Source: an uncultured Chloroflexota bacterium
GTDB lineage: Bacteria > Chloroflexota > Anaerolineae > Promineifilales > Promineifilaceae
Length of the DNA: 33,100 nt
Assembly (NCBI GenBank): GCA_900696625.1
Contig: CAADGU010000006.1
Coordinates: 1 to 33,100 of the forward strand
Direction: 5' to 3'
Below are positions 7,401-15,182 of this stretch, one piece after another (the stretch's first letter is position 1; the number at the start of each line of letters is the position of its first letter). Both the position numbers and the translations under genes were made by a program. Under the pieces are notes generated by a model, which saw nothing but the letters and a program-made list of their open reading frames with translations, was not told where the DNA came from and searched no databases.

Positions 7401-10400
7401 AACATAGCAGTCAGCGGCGCGCTGGCATCCAGGTCGTCTGCGGTGGGCGACAAAGGAAGTTGCAGGGTGATGGTTGTGCCTTGTCCTGGCCTGCTTTTGA
7501 CAGCAGCCGAGCCTCCCAAAGCCCGGGCGCGCTCCTGAATGCCAATCAGCCCCAGAGATTTTGTGCTGTTGAGTTGGCTTTTTTTAATGCCCTGACCGTT
7601 ATCCTTCACTGTCAGGGTAAATTGGTGTGGGGACTGCTTCACCATTATTGCCACCTGGGTAGCATCGGCATGGCGCGCAATATTAGTCAGCGCTTCTTGA
7701 AAAATGCGGAAAATAGCGATGTTTGCTTCCAGACCGAGGTCAACAGGTGTTGCCGGTACATCCAGGGTGCAGGGAATACCGGCGCGCCTGCTGAAATGAT
7801 GCGCCTGCCATTCCAGTGCAGCGATCAACCCCAGGTCGTCTAACAGACCAGGCCGCAGCTCGGCCGCCAGATTCCGTACCGTATTGATGGCCTGGTCAAT
7901 CAGAGAGGCCATTTCGTTTGCCTTTTCTTGAAAACTCCCGTTTTCAGGCGGCAACCGTTTACCCAGCCAGACAACATCCATTTTCAGGGCTGTCAAAATC
8001 TGACCAAACTCGTCATGAATTTCGCGGGCAATGTGGGCGCGTTCTGCTTCGCGTGCTGTTTGCAAATAATTGGTCAGGTTGCGCAATTGCTCTTGCGACT
8101 GCCGTTCACGGTCAAGTAGCTGTGCGTTTTGAATGGCAATGGCTATTTGAGCGGCTATCGTTTCTAGTAGCTGCTGTTCGCCCGCGCCATAAGCGTGGGG
8201 GCGTGAGGTTTCCACGTTGATGACGCCAAAGACAATTTCGCCGGCCAGCAGGGGGGCACAAAGTTCTGATTGAATTCCTTCGTGCAGGGGGTAGTAACGG
8301 CCGTCAGCCGACACATTATTCAGGTAAACACTCTGCCCATGCTGAGCTACCCAACCAACGATGCCCTGACCCAACCGCATTTCCACTGATCGTTTGCCAG
8401 CGGCTGCGGCCGCCGGGCCGGGTGTGGTATAGACGAAGGGAACGAGACGATCTGGCTCTTCAATGAGCAGGATGCTGCAATACTCGTAGTCGAAGGTTTC
8501 ACCGAGCACCTGGGTGATTTCTTGGGCCAACTGTTTAGATGTTAACACGCGCTGCAACCGCTGGCCTAGCTGGTGAATGGTGCTAAGTTCCACCACCCGC
8601 CGTTCCAGCCGGGAAACCAGGTTGGCGTTCTGTAAGGCCAGCGCGATTTGCCCGGCTAACCCCTGGGCAATGAACACTTCCTCTTGCGTAAATATCTCTT
8701 CCTGATTGCGGCCCAGATTGAATGAACCGATCAGCTTTCCTTGCACCAGCAGCGGCAGGCTGAGAACGATACGAATGCCTTCTTTTTGATAAAGCTGCTG
8801 CTGCATGGTGGTTGGCCGGGAAATTTTGGTTAAGTTGTAAAGTATTGGCTCACCGGCTGCCAATTGCTGGCGGTCTTCGGCCGGTAAATGGGTGCGCGCG
8901 CCGGGCAAAACGGCCGTTTCCCCATCTCGATGAACTGCATATACCGTACCTTCTCCCGTTTCTTCGTCTAATAACATGACGCTGCTGCGTGAGCAGGCGA
9001 TCAGGTCGCGCACCAATCCCAGTGACTTGTACAGCACCTCTTCAGCGGGGCGAAATGCCAGAATTTCCTGGTCAATCTGGTGCAAGATGCTTAGCTGGTG
9101 TACTCGCTGCCGTAAATCCTCTTCTGCCTGGTGGCGGGCCACCATCAGGCCGATAAGATTTGCCGTCTGCTGTAAAAAGGCGATCTCCTGATAGGTCAAT
9201 TCCGGCCGCGACGCCAGAATTGCCAGGACGCCGAAAGTATCCTGACGGCCGTGTACAACCTGGGCCGCGCCGCTGGCAATACCTGATGCGCGCAGCCATT
9301 CATCCGCGGGAAAGGGCGCCCACTGCCCCGCCGCCGTGGCCAGCCCATCTTCCGCCTGCAAAGCGGCCGTGAACAAAGAGGGGTCGCGGACAGAAATGCT
9401 CTTTTCTTTTGCCGCCGCGGCCCAAGCGCCAGCAGCAAAACCCACCTGTAATGTCTCGTGCGAGCGTTTCCATTCCCATAGTAGAGTACAGGCAAGATTG
9501 AGGGTGTTGGTGAGACGATTTACACTGGTTTGTAACAGCGATGCTAAATCATGCCCGGTCAAACCCAATTCACCAAGAACGGCCAACAGGGTTTGCCGCT
9601 CTGCCTGCGCTGCCAGGGCCAGAGTCACCTCTTCTCGCTCGGTCACATCACGGGCAATACCCTCTACCGCCACCAGTTGACCCGTTTCATCATATACCCG
9701 CGTATTGCGCTGTTCCGTCCAAATAATCCGTCCATCTTTGTGTTGCCAGCGCAGCAGCAGGGGTCTGCCAGCCATATTCGCTTCGGCATAAGAGTTCAGC
9801 AGGTGGCGGTCATCGTGATAGATCAACTTCCGGCCCAGCTCCGGGTCGGCGTAATACTCTTCTGGAGTGTAACCGGTAATATTCGCCGCTGCCGGACTGA
9901 CGTATTCGAAACCAGGCGTGGGCCGCAGTCGGTAGCGATAAACGATGTCTTGTGCCTGTTCGGCCAGCGTACGAAACCGCTCTTCACTTTGGCGCAGGGC
10001 GATCTGCTCCTGCTGGAGTTTGCCATAGTGGTAAGCGTTTTCCAAAGCGGCCGGCAGTTCAAAGAGATAGCTGGTATGTTTCACCAGATAATCAGCAGCG
10101 CCCAGGTTCAGCGCCTTAACGGCCACTTCTTCGCTGCCCTGCCCAGTGACTAGAATAACGGGCAGTGTCAAACGACGTTCCTGTCGTATGATTTTGAGAG
10201 CATCAAGAGCATTAAGACCAGGCAAACTGTAGTCTAGAAGAAGGACATCATAAGCGCAGCCATCTTCTGGGGTAGCTGGCAGCCGGGCCAGGGCGCTGTC
10301 GGCGTCATGGGCAATGTCCAGGCGGATGTGCGGCGCATGATGGGAGAAATGGTGGCGGGTGAGGTCTATATCGGCGGCGTTGTCTTCAGCGTAGAGGACG

Positions 10401-10804
10401 CGCAGGGGGCGACTGTGGCGCGTGGCGGCAACCTGATGGCGCTGGATGACGGCGCTAACCAGGGTTGGTAGGTGGGTGAAGTAGTTGAGTTGTTTGACAA
10501 CGTATTCATCGGCGCCAGTTTTAAGGGCAGCTACGGCCGTTTCTTCGCTGCCGCCGCCCGTTAGGACGATGATGGGAAACGACCATCCGGCTGCCCGTAG
10601 TTCTGCCAGGAAATCCAATCCGCTGCCATCTGGCAGGGAAACATCGAGCAGTAACGCCTCATAAATGTGGCCTTCCGCCAGCCGGTTGCGGGCCGCCTGG
10701 AGGGTCGTTACAGCATCCAGTTCATATTCAGGTAGTTCCCGAAATAGTTCGCGCCGTGTCAGTTCTGCATCCTGCACATTGTCTTCAACATACAGTATTT
10801 TCAT
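7397..10804 (-). CDS. NarL-type sensor kinase REC-REC-PAS-GAF(x3)-HisKA_3 (1135 aa)
   Basis: Soluble sensor kinase. Two N-terminal receivers (1-122 with D54 in LLLDVSLPDGSG, and about 137-255 with LLLDYSLPG) are followed by a PAS/PAC domain (about 275-390, ending GIARDVTEREE), three GAF-like domains (about 400-560, 575-740, 745-900), a HisKA_3 dimerisation helix with H930 in AREIHDEFGQ, and an HATPase domain (ALTNIARHA, VKDNGQGI, SLGLIGIQERA). This core is the NarX/DesK-type class. The start chosen is the ATG at 10804 (MKILYVEDN), which begins the receiver exactly; in-frame ATG 10825 and GTG 10870 are alternatives. No membrane segments are seen. It is co-transcribed with its likely partner at 6721-7353. 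Two receivers ahead of a kinase suggest that it takes input from other kinases. Confidence 0.92.
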   Translation of the reverse strand: MKILYVEDNVQDAELTRRELFRELPEYELDAVTTLQAARNRLAEGHIYEALLLDVSLPDGSGLDFLAELRAAGWSFPIIVLTGGGSEETAVAALKTGADEYVVKQLNYFTHLPTLVSAVIQRHQVAATRHSRPLRVLYAEDNAADIDLTRHHFSHHAPHIRLDIAHDADSALARLPATPEDGCAYDVLLLDYSLPGLNALDALKIIRQERRLTLPVILVTGQGSEEVAVKALNLGAADYLVKHTSYLFELPAALENAYHYGKLQQEQIALRQSEERFRTLAEQAQDIVYRYRLRPTPGFEYVSPAAANITGYTPEEYYADPELGRKLIYHDDRHLLNSYAEANMAGRPLLLRWQHKDGRIIWTEQRNTRVYDETGQLVAVEGIARDVTEREEVTLALAAQAERQTLLAVLGELGLTGHDLASLLQTSVNRLTNTLNLACTLLWEWKRSHETLQVGFAAGAWAAAAKEKSISVRDPSLFTAALQAEDGLATAAGQWAPFPADEWLRASGIASGAAQVVHGRQDTFGVLAILASRPELTYQEIAFLQQTANLIGLMVARHQAEEDLRQRVHQLSILHQIDQEILAFRPAEEVLYKSLGLVRDLIACSRSSVMLLDEETGEGTVYAVHRDGETAVLPGARTHLPAEDRQQLAAGEPILYNLTKISRPTTMQQQLYQKEGIRIVLSLPLLVQGKLIGSFNLGRNQEEIFTQEEVFIAQGLAGQIALALQNANLVSRLERRVVELSTIHQLGQRLQRVLTSKQLAQEITQVLGETFDYEYCSILLIEEPDRLVPFVYTTPGPAAAAAGKRSVEMRLGQGIVGWVAQHGQSVYLNNVSADGRYYPLHEGIQSELCAPLLAGEIVFGVINVETSRPHAYGAGEQQLLETIAAQIAIAIQNAQLLDRERQSQEQLRNLTNYLQTAREAERAHIAREIHDEFGQILTALKMDVVWLGKRLPPENGSFQEKANEMASLIDQAINTVRNLAAELRPGLLDDLGLIAALEWQAHHFSRRAGIPCTLDVPATPVDLGLEANIAIFRIFQEALTNIARHADATQVAIMVKQSPHQFTLTVKDNGQGIKKSQLNSTKSLGLIGIQERARALGGSAAVKSRPGQGTTITLQLPLSPTADDLDASAPLTAML

Positions 10805-11063
10805 CACTACACCCGTTGGAGCCATCTGGTTCTTGAAAAAGGGATGGCTAATGCCAACTAATCTTACCACAAGATAGTACCGTAGTTATCAGACAAAATC
10901 GGACAAACCTGTCGGATAGGTCTTATAGCCAATACCTGCTTTGGCTGATAGGTGTAATGGGCATACTGTTTTATGCTTCGTCCATAGCGTGAACGGCCGT
11001 AAAGTTTAAGCCGCATGATTCTAAAAAACAATATCTATTGCTCTAACAGAACAGGAGTATGTC
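10805..11063. other. Divergent intergenic region between kinase and polysaccharide operons
   Basis: About 260 bases separate the divergent kinase gene (minus) and first glycosyltransferase (plus). It must hold promoters for both directions, but I could not pick convincing -35/-10 pairs. It contains the tandem decamers at 10888-10917 and one of only two intergenic ACGGCCGT copies (10993-11000). The ribosome site AGGAG (11053-11057) for the plus-strand gene lies at the right end. Confidence 0.6.
10888..10917. promoter_or_regulatory. Tandem 10-bp sites, candidate operator
   Basis: ATCAGACAAA (10888-10897) and ATCGGACAAA (10898-10907) are adjacent direct repeats, 9 of 10 identical, spaced by exactly one helical turn. 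They are followed by an inverted relative, ATCCGACAGG on the minus strand (10917-10908). The shared half-site is ATCNGACA. The cluster is 84-113 bases upstream of the kinase ATG and about 150 upstream of the first polysaccharide gene, a fit position for a regulator acting on either or both. Confidence 0.5.
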
Positions 11064-11981
11064 ATGTTACAAGCACTTGCCCCTTACAAGATTGTTGCTG
11101 TTGTCCCCGCCTTTAACGAAGAGAGGTTCATCGGCAGCGTGATACTTAAAACGAAAAAACACGTTGACCAGGTCATTGTGGTGGATGATGGTTCCAATGA
11201 CGCCACTGCCGACATTGCCCGTGCGGCCGGCGCTATTCTGGTGGCCCATGACAAAAACCAGGGCAAAGGTGAGGCGCTAAACAATGGCCTGCGGGCAGCG
11301 CGCGAACTGGGCGCTGACGTGGTGGTGGTTTTAGACGGGGATGGGCAGCATTTACCCGAAGAGATGTCCCTTGTAATAGCTCCGGTGCTGCAAAATGAGG
11401 CGGATATTGTTGTTGGCTCGCGTTACATTCACAGTGGGTGTGCCGTGCCGCGCCATCGCATTTTGGGGCATTGGTTTTTTAACTTGCTTACCAGTATGGC
11501 TTCTGGCGTCCATGTCACCGATTCACAAAGTGGCTTCCGTGCTTTTTCGCGCCATGCTTTGGAAGTCCTTAACTTCCAATCGGCCGGGTTTTCGGTGGAG
11601 TCAGAAATGCAGTTTATTGCCCACGAAAAACGGCTGCGGGTGAAAGAAGTGCCCATCACCATTCGCTATCTGGACCCTCCCAAACGTTCTGTCCTGGGAC
11701 AGGGTCTTAACGTCTTAAACGGGGTACTGCGCCTGGTGGGCCAGTATCGGCCGTTGCTTTTCTTTGGCCCTTTGGCGGCTTTAGCCATTCTGGTGGGATT
11801 GGGGATGGGGCTTATGATCATTGATATTTATCAACGCACCACCAATCTGGCGGTGGGGTATGCGTTGATCAGTGTATTGCTGTTTATCATTGGCACGGTC
11901 ACTTTTTCCACTGGCGTGATCCTTCATTCCGTGCGCGGCCTGTTATTAGACACACTCCAGGTCCGCAGCCAAACACCGTAA
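11064..11981 (+). CDS. DPM1-like family 2 glycosyltransferase (305 aa)
   Basis: Inverting GT2 of the polyprenyl-phosphate-hexose synthase type. The GT-A domain covers about 5-230: VVPAFNEE near the N-terminus, the nucleotide-binding VVDDGSND, and LDGDGQH carrying the DxD-type metal site. GSRY and DSQSGFRAF are characteristic of this subfamily. Two C-terminal hydrophobic segments (about 228-250 and 262-290) anchor it in the membrane. Its expected role is to transfer a sugar from a nucleotide sugar to a polyprenyl phosphate, giving a donor for membrane GT-C enzymes such as the one proposed at 17683. It is the first gene of the plus-strand operon, with AGGAG six bases before the ATG. The sugar identity cannot be inferred. 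Confidence 0.88.
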   Translation: MLQALAPYKIVAVVPAFNEERFIGSVILKTKKHVDQVIVVDDGSNDATADIARAAGAILVAHDKNQGKGEALNNGLRAARELGADVVVVLDGDGQHLPEEMSLVIAPVLQNEADIVVGSRYIHSGCAVPRHRILGHWFFNLLTSMASGVHVTDSQSGFRAFSRHALEVLNFQSAGFSVESEMQFIAHEKRLRVKEVPITIRYLDPPKRSVLGQGLNVLNGVLRLVGQYRPLLFFGPLAALAILVGLGMGLMIIDIYQRTTNLAVGYALISVLLFIIGTVTFSTGVILHSVRGLLLDTLQVRSQTP

Positions 11982-11986
11982 AACGC

Positions 11987-13087
11987 ATGAGCAGCTTTAT
12001 GATGATCCCCCTGGTGCATGAGCGTGTGACTGAACCGGCCATTACGGTATTGGCTTCGGTTATCATCGTCAACTACAACGGCCGTTTCCATCTCCCCCGC
12101 TGTCTGGACAGCCTGTTGGCTGACGATATGACGGAGGTGGAAATCATTGTCGTAGACAACGCTTCCGGCGATGGTAGCCCTGACCTGATTGCCCGCGATT
12201 ACCCCCAAGTACGGCTCATCCGCAGCCGGGAAAACCTGGGTTTTGGCGGGGCCAACAACCTGGCGGCCGCTCACGCCCAGGGAAGTTATCTGGCCTTTTT
12301 AAACCCAGATACGGTGGTGACTACCGGCTGGCTGGGCGCACTCATTACGGCGCTGGAAACGCAGTCCCAGGCTGGGCTGGCGACCTCCCAGCTTTTGCTG
12401 TTGGACCAGCCAGAGCGCATCAACGCGGCCGGGAATGAGATGCACCTGACGGGGTTGACGCTGTGCCGGGGGCTGGGTGATGAGGCAGTTTGTTGGCAGC
12501 AGGGGGATAGGGTGACGGCCGTTTCCGGTGCAGCTTTTGTCATGCGGCGGTCACTCTTTGCCGAATTGGGCGGTTTTGACGCCGATTTTTTCATGTATTT
12601 TGAGGATACAGATCTCTCTTTACGCACCCGGCTGGCAGGTTATGAATGCCTCTACGTGCCACGCTCTGTGGTATACCATGATTACCAACTGCGCTTCGGT
12701 CCGCGCAAAATCTATTACGAAGAGCGCAATCGCTACGTAACACTGCTCAAGACACTGCGCTGGCCCACGCTACTGCTGCTGCTGCCGGTATGGCTGCTGG
12801 CCGAGGTTATCACCTGGGGTTTTGTCCTGTCGCAAGACCGGGCCAACTGGCGCAATAAGGTGCGGGCATATGGGGCTGTCTGGCGGCAACGGCCGTTTAT
12901 TCAGCAAAAACGGCGGCAGATACAGGCCACTCGCCGGGTTGCCGACCACGTATTGTTGCGAGACTTACCATATCGGCTGGCATTTGCACAGACGGGCGAA
13001 GGATTTGCACCCAAACTGGCGCACTATCTGTTCACCCCCCTGTTTTGGCTGCAAAGCCATCTGTCAAATTTTTTGGTGAGGTGGTAA
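11987..13087 (+). CDS. Family 2 glycosyltransferase, rhamnosyltransferase-like (366 aa)
   Basis: GT2 of the WbbL/rhamnosyltransferase-like group, with SVIIVNYNG near the N-terminus, IIVVDNASGDGS, FLNPDT as the DxD-equivalent, and FEDTDLSLR near the acceptor site. A hydrophobic stretch at about 262-282 (LLLLLPVWLLAEVITWGFVL) may lie at the membrane, followed by a basic tail. It probably adds a sugar to the growing lipid-linked glycan on the cytoplasmic face. The gene starts 5 bases after the preceding stop. Several ATG codons lie near the start (also 11999 and 12002), so the exact start is uncertain. Its stop codon is immediately followed by the ATG of the next gene. Confidence 0.85.
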   Translation: MSSFMMIPLVHERVTEPAITVLASVIIVNYNGRFHLPRCLDSLLADDMTEVEIIVVDNASGDGSPDLIARDYPQVRLIRSRENLGFGGANNLAAAHAQGSYLAFLNPDTVVTTGWLGALITALETQSQAGLATSQLLLLDQPERINAAGNEMHLTGLTLCRGLGDEAVCWQQGDRVTAVSGAAFVMRRSLFAELGGFDADFFMYFEDTDLSLRTRLAGYECLYVPRSVVYHDYQLRFGPRKIYYEERNRYVTLLKTLRWPTLLLLLPVWLLAEVITWGFVLSQDRANWRNKVRAYGAVWRQRPFIQQKRRQIQATRRVADHVLLRDLPYRLAFAQTGEGFAPKLAHYLFTPLFWLQSHLSNFLVRW

Positions 13088-13537
13088 ATGAAAATCTGCC
13101 TTGTCTGCTCTCACGGAGGGCATCTCACGGAAACCATGCAGATCCTCGAAGCCTTTGCCGGGCATGAACTCATTTTCGCCACGTATCATAGCTCCCGCGA
13201 AGCCGAAGTGGCGTCCCTTGGCCGTGCCTATTTTACGGAAAACATTGGCGCCAGCGCCCGACGTATGTTTTTAGCCCTGTTTTGGGCTTTGCGCGTTCTA
13301 CGCTGTGAGAAACCAGACCTCATTCTCAGTCTGGGCGCGGAAATTGCGCTGCCCTTCATCTACTGGGGCAAGCTGTTGGGGATCAAAACCGTTTTTATCG
13401 AAAGTTGGTGCCGGGTTGAGGATTTATCGAAAACAGGACGGTTAGTTTATCCCATTGTGGACGTTTTTTGGGTGCAGTGGCCCCAATTGCTCGCTGTGTG
13501 TGGTCCCAAGGCACAATACAAAGGAGCAGTCATTTGA
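13088..13537 (+). CDS. pssD: PssD/Alg14-like glycosyltransferase subunit (149 aa)
   Basis: Resembles the Alg14/PssD/EpsF-type subunit that anchors and recruits the catalytic partner of a two-part GT28-like glycosyltransferase. Visible family marks are CSHGGHLTE at the N-terminus, LSLGAEIALPF, the FIESWCRVEDLSKTGRLVYP block and VQWPQLL near the C-terminus. The hydrophobic segment around 60-72 may associate with the membrane. The length is normal for the family. It abuts the preceding gene (TAA then ATG) and overlaps the following PssE-like gene by 4 bases. In the family, the D/E pair transfers a sugar such as glucuronate, glucose or GlcNAc onto a lipid-linked acceptor; the sugar here is unknown. 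Confidence 0.85.
   Translation: MKICLVCSHGGHLTETMQILEAFAGHELIFATYHSSREAEVASLGRAYFTENIGASARRMFLALFWALRVLRCEKPDLILSLGAEIALPFIYWGKLLGIKTVFIESWCRVEDLSKTGRLVYPIVDVFWVQWPQLLAVCGPKAQYKGAVI
13521..13526 (+). promoter_or_regulatory. Ribosome site that sets a TTG start for the PssE-like gene
   Basis: AAGGAG lies 7 bases before TTG at 13534-13536, which overlaps the upstream TGA as TTGA. No ATG is available in the right place: the nearest in-frame ATG (13468) would add 22 residues that do not match the family. Confidence 0.75.
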
Positions 13538-14040
13538 TACTCGTAACCGTTGGCACACACAATCAGGGCTTTAATCGACTGATACAGCCCATGGATGAAC
13601 TGGCGGCGGAATTAGACCAGACTGTGGTCATCCAGCGGGGCAACTCCACTTACGAGCCACAACACGCCGGGCATTTCCAATTGACCAGCAGTGAGAAGAT
13701 GGCTCAACTGACACAGGCGGCCGCCGTCATCGTCACCCATGCCGCAGCCGGGGCTGTCATCCTTGCCTTGCAACAAGGTAAGCCGCTCATCGTGGTGCCC
13801 CGACTGCAACAATTTGGAGAACACCTGGATGACCATCAACTACAACTGGCAAAAGCTCTGGAGAATCAAGGCAAAGTAACGGTTGTGTATGAGCCGTCCA
13901 CGCTGAGGTTGCGTGTGGCGCTGGCACAGGCCAGCGCCGCCAACAAACAACAGTCACAAGGCGTGGCGCAACTGGTGTCGGCATTACGCCATTTACTAAA
14001 TGACAACTTAGTACAGGTGGCGTATCAACTGGAGGGTTAA
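13534..14040 (+). CDS. pssE: PssE/Alg13-like glycosyltransferase catalytic subunit (168 aa)
   Basis: Corresponds to the C-terminal, nucleotide-sugar-binding half of GT28 enzymes (Alg13/PssE). It begins ILVTVGTHNQGFNRL right after the TTG initiator, which is the canonical family N-terminus. It also has VIVTHAAAGAVILALQQGKPLIVVPR, the donor-binding region, and a GEHLDDHQ block. The TTG at 13534 is chosen because it matches the family start, has AAGGAG at good spacing and overlaps the previous stop by 4 bases. With the PssD-like protein it should form a membrane-bound heterodimeric transferase. The next gene follows after 2 bases, its ribosome site GGAGGG lying within this gene's last codons. 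Confidence 0.88.
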   Translation: MILVTVGTHNQGFNRLIQPMDELAAELDQTVVIQRGNSTYEPQHAGHFQLTSSEKMAQLTQAAAVIVTHAAAGAVILALQQGKPLIVVPRLQQFGEHLDDHQLQLAKALENQGKVTVVYEPSTLRLRVALAQASAANKQQSQGVAQLVSALRHLLNDNLVQVAYQLEG

Positions 14041-14042
14041 AG

Positions 14043-15182
14043 ATGCAAATTTGTATGATCACGTCTTCGCCTATGCCGCCCAAAGAGGGGATTGGTTTCT
14101 ATGTCTGGAATCTGTCCAAACAACTAGCCAATTTGGGGCATCAAGTTCAGATTATTACACGCGGTCAGGCGCATCCGCTTCGCCGTGAGGTTATAGACGG
14201 CGTCGTCATCTGGCGGCCAACTTTTTTGCCTGTCTACCCTTTTCATGTGCATGTGCATCGCCTATTTGTTGACAGGCTGTTGCATGAGTTGAGCGCCGAT
14301 ATTGACCTGATTCACTTACATACACCTCTGGTGGGACTGCCAAATGTCAAGAAGCCCATGGTCGTCACCGTGCATACACCGATGAAGGCAGATGTTAATT
14401 CGGTACGGGCCAATCATTGGCTGGGTATATTAACCAAACTCCAGGGGCCAATTAGTTACAAGATCGAGCAGCAGCTCTTTAGTCGGGCGCATAAAATGAC
14501 GGCCGTTTCCCACAGTGTTGCCGCCGAATTACAGGACTATGGCTTGAAGCCTGAAAATGTGGCAGTTTTGGGGAATGGCGCTGATACGGATATCTTTTCC
14601 CCAGGGGAAATGCCTCAGAAGGCTGAACCTTATTTTTTGACGGTTGGCCGTCTGGCCCCACGTAAGGGATTGGAAGATCTCATCCACTGTGCCCGTATCG
14701 TTGTCAACAAATTTCCAGCGGTGCGCTTTTTGATCGCCGGTTCGGGGCCATTGGAAAACAGCCTGAGGGCTGAAATAAAGAAGCAGGGCTTAGATGCCCA
14801 CGTACAGCTTGTGGGGCACGTGGCGGACCGGGGCGAATTGGTCAATTTATACCGGGGGGCGGTGGCCTACGTTCATGCGGCCCATTATGAAGGTTTGCCT
14901 ACGGTGTTGCTAGAGGCAATGGCTTGTGGTCGGCCGGCCGTGGCCACGGCCGTTAGCGGCGCCCTGGATGTGATTGAAGATGGTCATAATGGACTTCTGG
15001 TACCGGTCAGTCAACCGTCACAAATGGCTACGGCCGTGATGCGTTTGCTGCAACAACCAGATTTGGCCCAAAGCCTGGCTGCGCAGGCGCGACAGACCAT
15101 CGAAGAGAAGTATTCCTGGCGCGTTGTTAGTCGCCATTATGCTGAACAATACAACTCGTTGTTAGCTGGAGGAACCGCTTGA
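14043..15182 (+). CDS. Family 4 glycosyltransferase (379 aa)
   Basis: Retaining GT-B fold enzyme. The N-terminal Rossmann half begins MQICMITSSPMPPKEGIGFYV, with the glycine-rich acceptor loop and HLHTPL. The C-terminal half has FLTVGRLAPRKGLEDLI, FLIAGSGP and the donor-binding EGLPTVLLEAMACGRPAVAT with the EX7E-type glutamates. The length is typical. It should transfer an activated sugar in the cytoplasm during repeat-unit assembly. The ribosome site GGAGGG is 6 bases upstream. The stop overlaps the next start as TTGA. It carries three ACGGCCGT copies, all read as Thr-Ala-Val. Confidence 0.9.
   Translation: MQICMITSSPMPPKEGIGFYVWNLSKQLANLGHQVQIITRGQAHPLRREVIDGVVIWRPTFLPVYPFHVHVHRLFVDRLLHELSADIDLIHLHTPLVGLPNVKKPMVVTVHTPMKADVNSVRANHWLGILTKLQGPISYKIEQQLFSRAHKMTAVSHSVAAELQDYGLKPENVAVLGNGADTDIFSPGEMPQKAEPYFLTVGRLAPRKGLEDLIHCARIVVNKFPAVRFLIAGSGPLENSLRAEIKKQGLDAHVQLVGHVADRGELVNLYRGAVAYVHAAHYEGLPTVLLEAMACGRPAVATAVSGALDVIEDGHNGLLVPVSQPSQMATAVMRLLQQPDLAQSLAAQARQTIEEKYSWRVVSRHYAEQYNSLLAGGTA
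15168..15172 (+). promoter_or_regulatory. Ribosome site for a TTG-initiated glycosyltransferase
   Basis: GGAGG lies 6 bases upstream of TTG at 15179-15181, which overlaps the previous TGA. This is the second TTGA junction in the operon and fixes the start of the downstream gene. Confidence 0.7.

Noticed and set aside
9551-10153. 200-codon open frame on the plus strand
   Set aside because: It lies opposite the PAS/receiver part of the large NarL-type kinase and has no domain-like pattern; treated as a shadow frame.
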